From positions 18,568,501-18,632,500 of the forward strand of contig NC_071342.1 of assembly GCF_027744825.2 (NCBI RefSeq): 64,000 nucleotides of DNA, written 5' to 3'. The notes under the pieces are model-generated. The model made no database searches, was not told the origin of the DNA, and worked only from the letters and a program-made list of their open reading frames with translations. Positions 36,106 to 50,100 of this stretch are shown piece after piece. Position 1 is the first letter of the stretch, and every line of letters starts with the position of its first letter. This DNA is from Synchiropus splendidus. Its lineage: Eukaryota > Chordata > Actinopteri > Syngnathiformes > Callionymidae. The position numbers and the translations under genes were made by a program.

Positions 36106-38095
36106 GTCGGTGCACAACTTTATACCACGCCGATGTGACGGTAATAAGGTGTCAATAACAATCGTTGAATATTGCAGTTGCACCACTCGGTCTGTGTCGC
36201 TCTTTAAATAGACTCGAACAAACGACAAGTCCATTAATGATCCCGGGGTCACGTAGCTTCACCGGTCCCACTTTAGTGTCTCATTTTGAACAATTGAATC
36301 TATGCTGCTGGAGTCACCTATAGCGCTCGGGTTCTCACATCTATGAAGTTGAACGAACGTTTCACCAGCGACACAAGTGTGAAGTCGTGTGTCATTTGGG
36401 AGGAATGTGTGATGCAAGTGACGCAGTCAAAACAGAAGTCACAGACCTGCTTCTGGTTTTGTTCTGCTGACTTCAAACGCTGAACTCGGTGTGTCGTCAG
36501 GCGGTGAATCTCCTGGAAAGGAAGGCTAGAAACTTTCTCAGGACCTCACTTTACCTTTCCCTTAGTCATTTGTAAACATTGCTTTGACCACACATGAGCT
36601 ACACACACACACACACACCTCACTGAACCAAGCACCTCATGGCCAGGGGCCTCATCTGTCCTGTCATTTTATGTGGCCCCCAAAGGTACAAATACGTGGC
36701 TCTGACGTGATTCAGTGCTAATTCAAAGTGCAGCACTCCATAATATGAGCTTCAAAATGAACCTGGAAACTTCCAAAACATTCCTGCAGCAGGTGACAAG
36801 TTGGATCGTCCTGTAAGAAGCACCAAGCTGATGCTCGTCTCCAAGAATTCAAGTCTGTGAGAGACTCCACTTCAGCACTGTGCATTCTGACGCCACTGAC
36901 GTCCTGTCACCCGTGAACACTTTTTGGAACAAATTCAAATCACTTCCTCATGTTTTCACTGACAGTGTGAGCTGCTTTCAGCCCATTGAAAAACCAGAAT
37001 AAGTTCGCTGCAACATCAGTGTAATTGGGGTAAAAAAAAAGAAGAATTGTGATTTATCTTGGCGGTATCATGGTTCAGCACCTGTTTTCTGCTTTATACG
37101 CTCAACACTAGCAACACATCATTCTACCTTATGACCAATTATGATGAAATGAGAGGCACTGGTGCGTACATTGATATGAATAACATATCTCCGTCAAACT
37201 ATTGACCTGCTATTGCTCCATCTTACCATTATTTTGGTAGTTGTCGAGTCACCGACTACTTGAGTCGAGGAGTTTACATAAGGCGTCACCAACCCTGAAA
37301 TGTGTCCGACTCTAGTCTCATAAATAGAATTAATATGAAGTGAAAATGAAAATGTTTGTAAATTATTGTAAACAGATGTATTGTTAAATAGTGTTTCGGA
37401 GCTTTATTTTTTAAATTTTCATTCTTCATAATGTGGTGTGAAAGAAAGGTGTACTTTTGACGTTTTGGGTCACGATGGTCCTGTAGCCTCAGCTTACGGT
37501 GGCCTGAGAGGTGACGTCACGACTTGTTGACTCATGACAGCAACTGATTCAATAGTTGATTCCAGTCGATAAGTCTTTGCAGCTCTATTTTAAGTAGAAT
37601 ATTAATAATAACCTTGTAATTATGTGGTATTATGATCATTACTTTAAATAAAGCAGATAAAAGATCAAATCCCTGCAACACAACAACAACCATGGTCAGT
37701 GTTGACATGCACGTCCACCCCAAAAACTCCAACACACGCTTCTGTTGCTTTCCACGTCTAGACTGGGGTCTGGATTCATCTAGAGTTCAATGGATCTCTC
37801 AGACAGGGACTCAGTCAATGAAAGCAAAGTGAATTCAAACTGTTTAACACTGTATGCTGACTCTGAATCACATGAAAACTGAATTATTGCATTTGTCCGG
37901 TTAAGTCCAGACATTTAAAATGCATGTAAACAGCTTCGTCCAACTACATGTGGACAATTGTGATAATGCGGTTAATAGCTGGACAAAGCTCGCATGTAGC
38001 TGAGTAGCTGGACTATGACTGAGCTGGTGATGTGCGGCTGTGTGACTTTCAGTAAACAAATCATGTCTATAATAACAATCTATACGATGGAGAAG

Positions 38096-38129
<34 letters not shown>

Positions 38130-41100
38130 CCTGACGTGACCTGAGCACATCGCTAACCTGCTATCAGCTGTGTAACTCGCAACGACGATGATCTGCAGAT
38201 TTGTCTTCAACTTCCCTCAGCCATGCCGTTTTTTGTTGTGAGTTACCACAAGAAGATCAGAGGACGTGATTTGCTGGTTCAAGGAGACGACGTTACCACT
38301 ACGTTAGTGCCCGCTAGCAAAGTTCTGCTGCGGTGTCACAGAGCTCTCACATGTTTCAGCCTTTGCAATTCAATATTCATGTTCTATTACGTTAAAACAA
38401 TGTTGATTCGATTCATCCCAGCTACCTGGTTTGAGAGGTCACCAGTCTCTCTGTCCACACGTATGGACACTTTGCAACTGTGCGTTTTTGTGGGAGGAAA
38501 CCAGAGTGCCAAAAGAGAGTGGCGTTGCCACAGATGAACTAACGGATGTTCCCCATGGTGTGGCAGGAAATGGGCTCCGGGCACCAGTGCCCGAGCTCTG
38601 CCACCTTCCTTCTGCTCAACTACCACTGAATCAGAAAATGTGAGGAACGATGATCTATAAATAGCAAGTGACCCCCCCCCTCAACTATTACAGGCCTTCA
38701 AAACTCACTCACTCTGCACACCTTCAGTTCAGACAGTTGTGAGGGTGCCGTCTCTCCTGGGACCTCCAGTTGTCGGAACAGCAGCAGCTCATCGGGAGCG
38801 AACGGCTGACTCAACCTGAGGGAGCAGATCAGAGGAGAGCAGAAGGAAGTGGCCAGCAGTTCATGTCAATGTTCAACCGCTGCACCAATATGTTTGCAAA
38901 ACTACCGGCTGAACTGTGCCACCGCTTGGCTTCAACTTAATTGCTCAGAGACCAGGTTCGACCAGAAGCAGCTGTCACCGTCAGCTTGTGTTTATTTCTG
39001 TATCTTGTGCTGACCGTTTTGTGTGGTCGGCGATGTTCTCCACTTTTTAAGAACGTTGCCTTGACGGTTGTCGTGGAAACTGAGGTGTCTTTGTGTAGGC
39101 TCTTGGCAACACAATTTGGCGCGCCGTGGGGATGGAGATGTTGCCTACACGGTGTCAGCCGTCACTTGAATTGACAAGTGGATCTCCTCTTTCTGAGACG
39201 TCTCTCAATCCTTGGTTCCCTGTCGAGCGAAGCTGTCATGACGCAGCCACCTCAGAGGGTTAGATAACAGGCAACACATGCTGTGTTGTTGCGTTGTCCT
39301 TGTCAGGTAAGACTTGAGATCGGCTGTTGTGTAATGTTTTACATCTGACCTTACAGGCATTCAGAAAAGTTGGGCTCTGCGTGTAATAGATGTGCAGTAT
39401 CACACTGAGATCCAACACCATTTTTCATTTCTCACTCGCTGCAGGAGACTTTGTTCCGAGCTGGGCTTTTTCATAACGTTCTCATGCTTAATAACTTTTT
39501 AGTTGCTCTTAATGTGACGCGATTATTCTGGCAATAACAAAACAGCTTTGGCTGGGAGACAAAGTAAGGAGGGGTCAGATGGTTTTGGCCACGTGGAGAG
39601 CAGCGAGCGCAGAGAGATGGACGAAGAGGGAGACGACCAATGAGGCCATTGGATGTGACCGCAGGTGTGACCAGAACCGACGCTCGAGATGGTCCGTGGC
39701 GACCTTTGGGCCCTTTGGATGTTTTGTGATTTTGTTTTTATTTCGTGTTAGGCCCCCATGTGGCCCACTGGCCTGACTTTGGTCATCCCTCCCTATGGTA
39801 GCCAGTCAGCTACACAGCCATGCTCGAGTGAAGGTAGTAGTGATGAGGTGGATTCATGACATCATAGGTGAACTGGTTAAGAGGAAAACGGTGTTGAAAT
39901 TCGGTTAGTTTTGTGTTGAATTGTTGTCTTCTGAGTCACCGAGACAAACATCTTCTTGTGTTTCCGCTATGTTCAGTGAGGTGATGAACACAGTACCGAG
40001 CGCATCTGTGTTTGCAGTGAAACAACCAACCTCCAGCTGCATTTATTGACAGGAAGCGCTGTAAAAGATGGCATCTATAGAAAGCGGGTGTACATCAGCT
40101 TAATGTTTGTTTCCTGTTGAGCTCTTTCACTTTCCATAGAAGAAAGAGGAAAGCCATTGTATATGACACTTTCTTGTGTTCACTCTTAAGCATGTGTCAA
40201 ACTCAAGGCCCTGGGGCCCAAAGGGGCCCTGTAGATTGAGGATGTAAAGCACACCGCAAACTCCCTCGGCTCCAATGCTGTTGATTTTAGAGAGTACGGT
40301 GATGAAGCGTTGCCATTCATCAGGCTGTTTGCTAGCAAGCGAAGGAAACAGATAGAAGGGAGATGGATGATGGGTGGGAAAGCAGAAGTATGTTCGTGTC
40401 AGCAGTGCAGGACAATACATGACATATTCTGACCAAAGTGATTCATATTGCATTATGTTTCTACTCAACTTATTTCCTGTTCAAGGCGTGTCTGAAAGTT
40501 TGGTTCCTTGTGTCACTGAGTTTAACAACCCTCACTCAAATTTGGGCTTTGATACCTCTCGCCCCTCAATAAGAGCAATGGCGTTTTGGATCGCAAGTAT
40601 TGTGCAGTCTATTTGACAGTTTGTTTACAGTTTTTGAGAGGAGTTTAATTTGTGGATTTAATTTTAAAAAATAACACGACGTTCTTAAAACCAATGCTGG
40701 ATTTGTGTATTCCCTACACACTGAGCAAACTTTTGATAAACGGCATATATGAGTTTGTCATGGCCGTCAGAACGTTCTTCGTTCTGCAATGACAAAGTGC
40801 TTTGGTTGTTTATTCAAACATGATGCACGCGCTTCCATCATGAAGATTTAACACTGTTTAGTTCATCCGTGTAATTAACAGCTTCTGTGAATGATTCATG
40901 ATCAGTCACAGAAACGTCAGCTGCAGGCTCACAAACCACGTTACTATGCTAGAAACAATGCGAGTTTTGCTGATGTGCCTGTATCGGAGGAAAATGAAAT
41001 GACCTCCTGCTGCTTTTATGTTTAGCTTCATGCTTTATATTGTTTTCTTTTTGCATTACATGATAATAATGTGTGTATCTGAGGTTTTGCACAACCTTGT

Positions 41101-44100
41101 TTGTTTGAGTTTTTGTTGTTTATTGAAAGCTTTTGTGCTTCTTTGGCACCTTTGTTCTGTTTGAGTCGCTTCAAAGTCCTGTGGTTGGTTCATCGAGCTT
41201 ATGTGCAAATCGATTCCTCTAAGTCAGCGGTGACCAACCAGTCAGAGGCTAAGAGCCACATTGTTTTACCTCCCTGTGTGTGTAACAAGGTTGCTGGTTC
41301 ACATCAGGCGTATGTCTCTTGTGCATGTGTTTTTAAAACTCATACATTTTACCGTGATCCTCCTGGAAATATCAAGCGGCGTAGATAGAAATGTGTGTGC
41401 CATTTATTTTACTTATATATTTTTTTTTTACGTGGCTCATGCCACCAATAACGTGGCTCCGGTCTGTGCGTGTGAGCGACGCTGCAGACTGGAGCGTCTC
41501 ATCTTCACTCCACTGAATTCAACGGACTTCACCACCATCGACAATGAATAATAGGTGAAACACTTCCCATGCGTTTATTTTAGGGAATGACAAAGTGAAA
41601 CGTGGAACTAAGTCATGGAGCTTGGAGCAGGTGCGGCAAAGTTTATTGTTTATGTTTCTAAGTTAAACGCAGGTGAAAGTCTTTGAAGAGTATTTTGACT
41701 TTTTGCTGAAATGGCTCTTACTTTTTCGTCTTATTTCCTGTATAAATGATCATCTCAACAGCAACCAAAATCGCAGCCAGTTCGGAATGAAACTGGGGAA
41801 AGAGCCGCGGGTTGGCCAGGCCTTCTTGAAGTCTCTTCTTCCCAACGTCACGGTCGCGCCCATCACAGTTGCTTGGGAGTCATTCAAAAACCCGCTAAAC
41901 AAAAGTATTTGCTGATTCTTGCTTGACTCCTATGGAGTATTTCGGGGTGATAAATATTGGAATTTTAAGGGCTGATTCTCCACACAGACCTCAGCTGAGG
42001 TCCCCAAATGCTGTTCCTCATAAAACGTGTGGATTTATCTCTGGTTTGACACCAGTCCAAGCACTTACTCCAGCATGGGAAGCGAAGCCCTGTCTGTGTT
42101 CCTGCCTGACTGACTGATGATTCATGAATAATCCGGTCGCGGATGATTAGCGTCCGCATCAATTATTCCACTCATGCGAGCTCTTTCGGCAAGGGCCGCG
42201 ATTTCTCATCCCGCAGGTCAAATAGACTCTTCAGGGACTGCAACCACTTCGTAGTTGCCTTTCGAGATTGCGGCTTCAACCTCTCGCGGTCGGAGCGAGA
42301 CAACAATTACTCAGACAAATATTGACTCTAATTGTAGGAAAGCAGGTTTGTCGGAGTCGAGGATGTCAGCGGGTAACTCATCACATGCGCGCTGCATATT
42401 GGCCTTGTCGGCCGGCGTGTCCCATGACAGCCGCGGAGGAGCTCATTACGGTATGGGAGGACGCTGACTGATCACAGCAGACCTAATTCTCTGCAGCTGC
42501 TTAAATGCACAGGCAACTTTACCACTTGTTTGAGGAAGCTTCCAAATCCGCTTGGCGTATTGCAAAAATAGTTCTGGTTTAGAAGCCGTCGCAGGTGCCA
42601 CTGTGTGTTTGCTTTTCATGCTTTGAACAGATCTCAACTGCTGTTTGGTCCTGAGCAGTTTTCAAAATGAATCTGGGAGTTGCTGGTTCATTGTTGATGG
42701 GTGCATCCGGCAATGAAGGCGACTTCATATTCCCAACTTTCAATGTTGTATTTTAAACTTTTTATTTCCCAAATAAAAAAAAAAAATCTTAAACTTCAAA
42801 ATATTTTCTCAAAAAACTTTTCAACGATGGACAAACAATATGTGCCCCAGTATCACCAGGCTATTTGGGTACATTTTTGCTGTCATTTGAGTCGTGCAAA
42901 TGATAAACATTTGAATTGAATAAGACGTTCTTTGACACAAAAATGTTCATTTCAGGATGATTTGGCAAAATTATTTGGAGAATTGAACATTGACTTCTTC
43001 CTATTACAGTTAAGTCTTACTCCATGACAATGTTTTTTATGTTTTGGATCATGACATTTGTATTACGTTTGTATATTATATATATTATACTGCCTCTTTT
43101 GTGGGGGATCTAATCCAAGTATATTGGATCACATATATTTTGAGACTTAAATTTTGCAAATTAGATGTATTTATTATAGGAAAAATCTAAATCTAAAGAA
43201 TATTTTATGGAGGTTTTGATTTCAAATGATGTGAAATAAGTAGATCTTTTCAAAACATCATTCCATCATTGGGCCCAACCTGAAAACCGTCATCCATCTG
43301 GGATGGTTGAAAAGGGTGAATGTTTGTTGTCAGAGAACTGATGTCATTCAAATGGAACCATTTCCTGAAACCAGATCTTTAGAGAATATTTAACTACTGG
43401 GTTGGGGATCTGATACGGACCAACAGGTACGGCCCCACTCAACAGAGAAATAAATGATGATGTTATATGCCCCGACACAGTTTGCATATGTGGGCCGCCG
43501 GGTATGTGGAACTACCCCACTGTGGTATTTCCAAAAAAACATTTTCTCATTCTTGTCACGGACCTATTACACCCCAAAAACTGAGATCCAATTGTAAACG
43601 CCGAAATTGGTCAAAGGCAGGGAATCATTTGGAAAAAAGAAGTATGAGAAATGGGGAAGTGCATCATGGTATTTACCCACCCTGCAAGTGAAATTGGTAG
43701 AAGAGACCGTCAGTCTTAGTCTGCCCAAGCAGCATTTCTAAGGGATTTCTAGGAATGAGTGATTCTAACACACAAAAGTAAGTGTTACTAAAGGGTAAAA
43801 TGTTATAAATGGATTTTGCCAGTTTGTAAATGGGGAAAGGATCACTCACTGAACAGCCAGATAGTTTGCCATATACTTTCATTATTTCTGTAACTTTAGG
43901 TTTGTGCCGTATTGGACAGATGCAACAGCATCTAATTCATTTAATAAATATCTTGTTTTTTCAGCGTAAACATGTGTTGTGTGTATCACCACCACACCTG
44001 AGACCACTCTGGCAACATCCCGTTTGGCAAGATGTGGCGGGGGAGAACTTTATAAAGCAAGGTCTTAAACAGTGCATCAACATGATGAGGTCTGTGTGGA

Positions 44101-47100
44101 GAATCAGCCCTTAAAATTCCAATATTTATCACCCCGAAAAGGTTGCCTACCTGGTAGAAAACCTGTTTGGTCTGGGTGTTTTATTTTGGGACCATTACTC
44201 TTTTTGGTTGGACTGTATTTGCGACTTGATCCATTGTTGGAGGCAGTTTTTCTGACCATAGGAAAAGCCTGTCCTTCGGATTTGGCCTTCAGTGTTTGGA
44301 TATGGTCTTATTTAAAACAAGACCTGTTCACTTGAAATTTTTGTTTTTACAAACAATAATATAAGCTGCAACAATTTACTGGACAAGCAAGCAAAACAAC
44401 TGCAACTTCCTATAAAGTGGTTTCCGTGTAGTGCGAAAAGAAAAAAAAAAATACACCCAAATGTTGCAGCTTTGTGGCCGTATGAATGTTAAAATAGGAA
44501 TCTAAAAAAGGCAACAGCTGACAGGACAATATCACCGTGAAATAAAACAAAAAACGTCAAAGTCAACCCGGACTAGCAAGAAGTGGCATTCATTTCTAGT
44601 GACACTTGTTGCATACTTGATGCGATTCCACAGCTTATTTCGGCCTTACACGTTTCTTTGAGCCCAGAATGGATAACTGTTTTTACTGTACAACACGCCG
44701 AGGGGCCCTGAAATGGTCAGGTCCAGCGAAACGTTCACCCTTTTACTATCGGAGATTCTCTCTGAAAGTGGAGTTGTAGTTGAAGGTAGCGGCCAATGGT
44801 GGTGGACGGTGGGCAGGGCAGGGTGGAAGCAAGTGACAAGGCCTTGTTGATAGCATAAACATCTGTCCATCATCGGATTCTCGAACCTCTGGTTAACGCC
44901 AACAAAAGCCAGGCTGCCACACCGTAAACCCTCCATTAGAGCGGCTGGTTTTTCAACGCTAATGAAGTGCATCCCTTCACAATGGACTCGAGCTGTGTGA
45001 ATGCAACATTGTGTTACAACAACGAATCCCTTCGATGTAGAAGGCTCCAGTTCCATCCAGTGTTCACCAAGGTGACAGCTTGATGCCTTCACAGCCTCAG
45101 ATGCATCCTCCACATTACCGATGACTCACTGGGTCGAGGAGACTTTCTCAGGGGTTCACAGCCAGTGCAGCCTTGGCCTCTGTGTCTGCGGAATTGTGTG
45201 GAGAATTTCAACAAGATGTGTAATGAGTGATGCAACGTCACGTTTTACCACCTTGGTGTGTTTAACAACGTAGCGGAGTGTTTTCTGTCCAGGCTGGTTT
45301 TACCGCCGCTCCCCCTTCCTGGGCTCCAATCAGGCCCTCGGCTTTATCACACCGTCTATTCTTAGGGGCCTTATCTTGTGTTATTTTAGTGTTGTTGTGC
45401 AGCATATCACAGCCCACGACACATGTAGTTTTAGTCTCGAATGCTTTAGCTCTTGTGCATCCGTGTTCTGCATTGTCATTGAGAGCAATTGGAAGGTTTC
45501 ACTTTCAAGTGAGACCAGCTTTGGTTGCTCACTGTGTGAAGTCTGTGACTGTCATATGAACAATCCAGGATATTGACTTACAGACGGAGGGCTGACACAC
45601 TTTTACAATGTTACGCTGTTGTTTTACCATTTTTAACAACTCAAAAATGAACCGTCTGTTGGGTGAAGAAAAACATTTCAAACTGTTGCTTTATACTTGT
45701 GTTTGAGCCTCAAATAAACTATGTTCAGTGGCTCTGCTTTTCATAGCTTTGGTAACCGGCATGGTGACTTTAGGCTTCATTCATCCATGTGTTGCAGAGA
45801 TTGCCACGTGTTGTTTTTCTCTTCTTCTGTTTTCCTACTTTTGCATACAAACTGGATTTTCAGGCCCAGTTTTCATTTTCGTGGCTGCTTTTACATATAT
45901 CTGGCTTTTAGCTAGGATTTCTTTCAGCGGACGCCCCCTAGTTTTTAAGAATATAACATGCGGCGGGACCATCTTAACTCTGTGGAACACTATTTCCAAG
46001 CCAAGCATGTTGCACTACTGCAAATAAAGAGCATGCATGTGAGACATGAGTCAATGCTACATGTAAATGTGGCGTACCACTACTGCAAAATAAAAGCCTA
46101 TGATGTCTTTTGAGAGGTTACAAAGGATAGCACACAGAGAGTGCAAACCTCCTCCAAGCAGCTACAGACACACCTCCAACACTATCTCCCAATATCAAAG
46201 AATCCTTTGAAACATTCCTGGATCAAAGCAGTGAAACGGATCACTCCGGAAGTGAAATCATTTGTTCCATGTCCCATTCTGCATATTGTATTGATGCACA
46301 TTTATGGACCAGAACTATAATAAAATGAGCTTAATATTGTATTCAGGAAATGTGACCCTGCTCTGCAGATACTGTAATTGGAAAACAGCGAGCAGGAATC
46401 TAAGGGGGCCACACAATAATCATTTGGTACAGGGCAATTCCTTGACGCCCTGCTAGCTAAAGCCTGTAGTACTTTGTTAATCTTCGCTCCTTGTGTCTTG
46501 CAGGCTTATGAACTCTCCACCCTGACAGGCACTCAGGTCCTGTTACTCGTGGCTAGTGAAACTGGTCATGTCTACACATTTGCGACGCGTAAACTCCAGC
46601 CCATGATCACCAGTGAGACCGGCAAAGCCCTGATCCAGACATGCCTCAACTCACCAGACTCCCCGCCACGCTCGGACCCCTCAACAGACCAGCGCATGAG
46701 CGCCACCGGCTTTGAGGAGACGGACCTCACGTACCAGGTCTCTGAGTCCGAGAGCATGGGCGACACCAAGGTGAGTGCAAATGGTTTCTTTTTCTACTCC
46801 CGCTTCCCCCCACAATGATCCACAGATCCCCACTGGACCTGCACCTAAGAAAGAGTATTTCTCACGCTTAACAGCCACAGAATGACACCGCTATATACAC
46901 AATGGAATGTACAACAAGTAGAAGAGCTGGCTCCTTGAAGTGAACTATTGGAGCTGGCTGACTTTTAAGAGCAGATTTATGCATTTTTCTTTCGGTTAGT
47001 AGTTGGTCAAAATGTGTGTATGTACAGGTTTCAGAGACTCCACGCTGGTCAGGTCAAGACATTGAGATAGAAGTGACAGAGCAGTCTATGGAAAATGAAA

Positions 47101-50100
47101 AGCATTTCAAATAAACCCACGCGGCTCCACCAGCGGTCACACAATACTCAGATTAATAAGTTTCATCAATTACTTTAAGAAAGTTGCTTCAAGGTTTATT
47201 ATATCCAGCACCTTCGACTGTGTGATGATACGTCAATATCAAGACTGAACAGTGTCAGTTTAAGTGACTATAGGTGAAGATTCAATTTTCATTTTGAATA
47301 TATTACATTATTATTCAGTTGTAACATATATTACATAACATTAACACATATTTAATAAATCTACTCAGTTCAAAGACAATTGAGAGGATTTTATGATTAT
47401 TTCTTTCTTCATTAAATTCCCACTTTCCTCGATGTGAGTCACGCCAATTGCTGAATTCCCATCTCTGTTCATAGCTATTACAGCGGTCACCAAGGCCAAC
47501 ATCGATCCCTCCCCCACCCCACCCCAAAAAATAAATGTAAAAACACTGTATCTGTTTCTTGTGCTCAGTCATGACTACTCATCATGAAGTCTCTGTGACT
47601 CAGCAACGGTTTGGTCTCCAAGGGAAACATGAATTGCCGTGTGAATCAAACAAAATAACAAGCAAAGCGAGGGGCTGCTGTGCACGATAGCCAGCCCTTC
47701 CACAGGCGGTTTACAAGTTTACGAAGGAGATGTAAACAGTGTTGTGTCCGACCTGTGGCTGACGAATGTGAAAGTCTCTGCACTCCTACACAGAGAGAAG
47801 CCGGGCGGTGTGTTGAGATGTGATCGTGAAAAAGAAGCTTCACTTTACCTTTCTGACCCTTTATCCAGCAAAGTCTCGTAACGCTGGTGGAGATAAATCA
47901 CAGCAGGTCTGGTTTGTGTTAGAGGCAAGCCGACCGCTGTGCGGCGGCTTTTGCTGCTTTTCTTCTGTCTTGTGTCCAGAGTATCCTGGAACATGAATTC
48001 AGTGCTTTATTGGCATGTTATACAACTTCAATTTTTATTATTTTTATTTTTTTTACAATTGTTAGATCGACACTCTGTACTGTCATCTGGACAACTGCTC
48101 ATTGGTTCATCATTTTGCTGTTTGAGCTCAACTGAAGGTAGAGAACATTGTGACCAAAATGTTTTTTTTCTCCTCGTGGTGAGAGGATTTACAATGCATA
48201 AATGTGTGTAAATGGACTCTGACAGACGGTGACTTTGGCTGTCTGGTGCGTGAGTGGAGACGCAAATATACACGTCATTTCCAGGGCACGGCACTTCACC
48301 ACTACTGCAAAGTGCAAATGATTTTTTTGTTACCAAGATCCACATTGATTATGAGATTGATAATGAAAGGCCAACCTTGCTTTTCTTTTTTTCTTAGAGG
48401 ATGTGTCTGTCAGTCATTGGTGGAGCTGCCAATGCAAATGTTATGCAGAGGGTAGGGTGAGTTCTTCAACGTAGATCAGCGCCCCCTATATGAACATGCT
48501 TCGTCTTTTTATTTGTTTACGGACAAAGAAAAGATCACATAGGAAATATAAGCAACAAGCTATGTATCAGGCAGTGTAGCTAAAACGTGACGGGGAGTGG
48601 GGACACAATGGTCTCTGAAAATCTGCACCTGTGGACACAGTTACCTTAGTACAGTGGTTCTTAACCTTGTTGGAGGCACCGAACCCCACCACTTTCATAT
48701 GCTCATTCACCGAACCCTTCTTTAGTAAAAAATAAAATATGATGCACTAACTGCAGACTAGACTGAGGGGTGGACCTCTGCGGCGGAGGCTCCACCGAAC
48801 CCCTGAGACCGACTCACCGAACCCCTAGGGTTCGATCGAACCCAGGTTAAGAACCACTGCCTTAGTAGCTTGCAGACTTGACTGTCATCTCCAGTTGTTG
48901 TGAAACTGAGCCACAGCACCTCTTTGTTGACAACTTAACGTTTCTCCCTTGCGCTGGCTATCACGCTCCATGCTCTGCTGAGGGTGAGAGATGAAGCTGT
49001 GGATGTTGGAGGCACTCTCATGCCCGCTCTGCTCATTGATAAAAATTAGATTCTGCCTCCATCTCCATATATGGTGCGGTTTCCCTGCTTGCAGCCTCGG
49101 CTGAGGCCCCTTACATTCCTTATAAGCTGCAGCTGTCTCTGGGTCCTGTGATCCCCAACAGCCCGCCACTCATTTAGCGATGCAGTGGGAAGGCGTGGAT
49201 GCAGATAGGAGAGGGCATTTGAGCTACTTTGAGATGCTTTATGCCTCGCTTCATGTGACATCTATTTAGGTTGCCGTGAAGGGCCTCTGACCCCTGGTGC
49301 AGTGCTCGATTTGGGAGGCTGGTGTGAGCACAGGTGGAGCCGAAAACAAGTGTTGGGGAGAGAAGGTTCGAGCTGGAATGAGCGTTGGACTGTAGCGTGC
49401 AGCCGAGCATCTCTGCAGCTCCTGGACTCGATTCATCAAGAACGGCGTGTCACACAGACGGTACACTCTAGTCTAAACAGTTCAGTTAGGAATGAGTAGC
49501 GGGAGAAAAGCAAGAAAAAACACGAGGGGATAAGTGAGCTCGGGATGATTTGTTGCTGTTGCAGGGTCAAGCTCCAATGTTTATACCTGAGCACAGAAGA
49601 ACTAAAGTCAGGGCGTCAGGATCCCCGCGAATCTAGATAAGTGCACAATAATTTTAGGAAAAAAATACGTCCTTCAGTTTGCATTCGGAACTGATCTGAG
49701 CTTGCGGGAACTCTCATGACGCCTAGATCATCTGTGGAACAGGTGTGAATAGAGCTTGCTGCTACAAATGCTCATTTTGGCAATAACATCCCCCTAAACA
49801 ACGGTGGATCATCATCCGCTACGGAGTTGTGAGGCCACAGGAACCGTGGACTTGGCGAGACTTGCCGTAAAGAACATGTTTGGGGGGCGGGGGGGTTTGA
49901 TCTCACCATATCACCATAGCAACCACAGTTCACACATTTATTCCCGTGGCCATTGAGGTACTTGAATAGCACCGATAACATCCTTTTGTTGCACATGACA
50001 AATGTTGGCACATTTACCGTAACCACCATCCTTTTCGCTCTTTAGTCACAGCTGCCTTATCCGAGTGTGCCGAGTTGATGAGTCATCGATTTGCCTCTCG

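Larger units (their letters stand above)
34880..36110 (+). promoter_or_regulatory. srf: CpG-rich srf promoter, leader and first exon
   Basis: CpG dinucleotides are far denser here than in the neighbouring DNA, as expected for a CpG-island promoter. The presumed start site is near 35030-35060. From 35029 to the srf start codon I find no ATG, so the leader of about 450 bases has no upstream AUG. Confidence 0.7.
36106..46503 (+). other. srf: srf intron 1 (10.4 kb)
   Basis: A GT-AG intron with no recognised internal gene. It holds repeat fragments near 36640, 40191 and perhaps 41226-41510 (gagccacattg, aacgtggctcc phrases), a TG microsatellite (38098-38128) and a perfect 54-bp inverted repeat pair (41940 and 44086). 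A 155-codon minus-strand frame (44646-45113) is unidentified. Confidence 0.8.

Noticed and set aside
49065..49074. An intronic CArG as a strong enhancer
   Set aside because: Kept only as a low-confidence feature because several perfect matches are expected by chance in a window this size.
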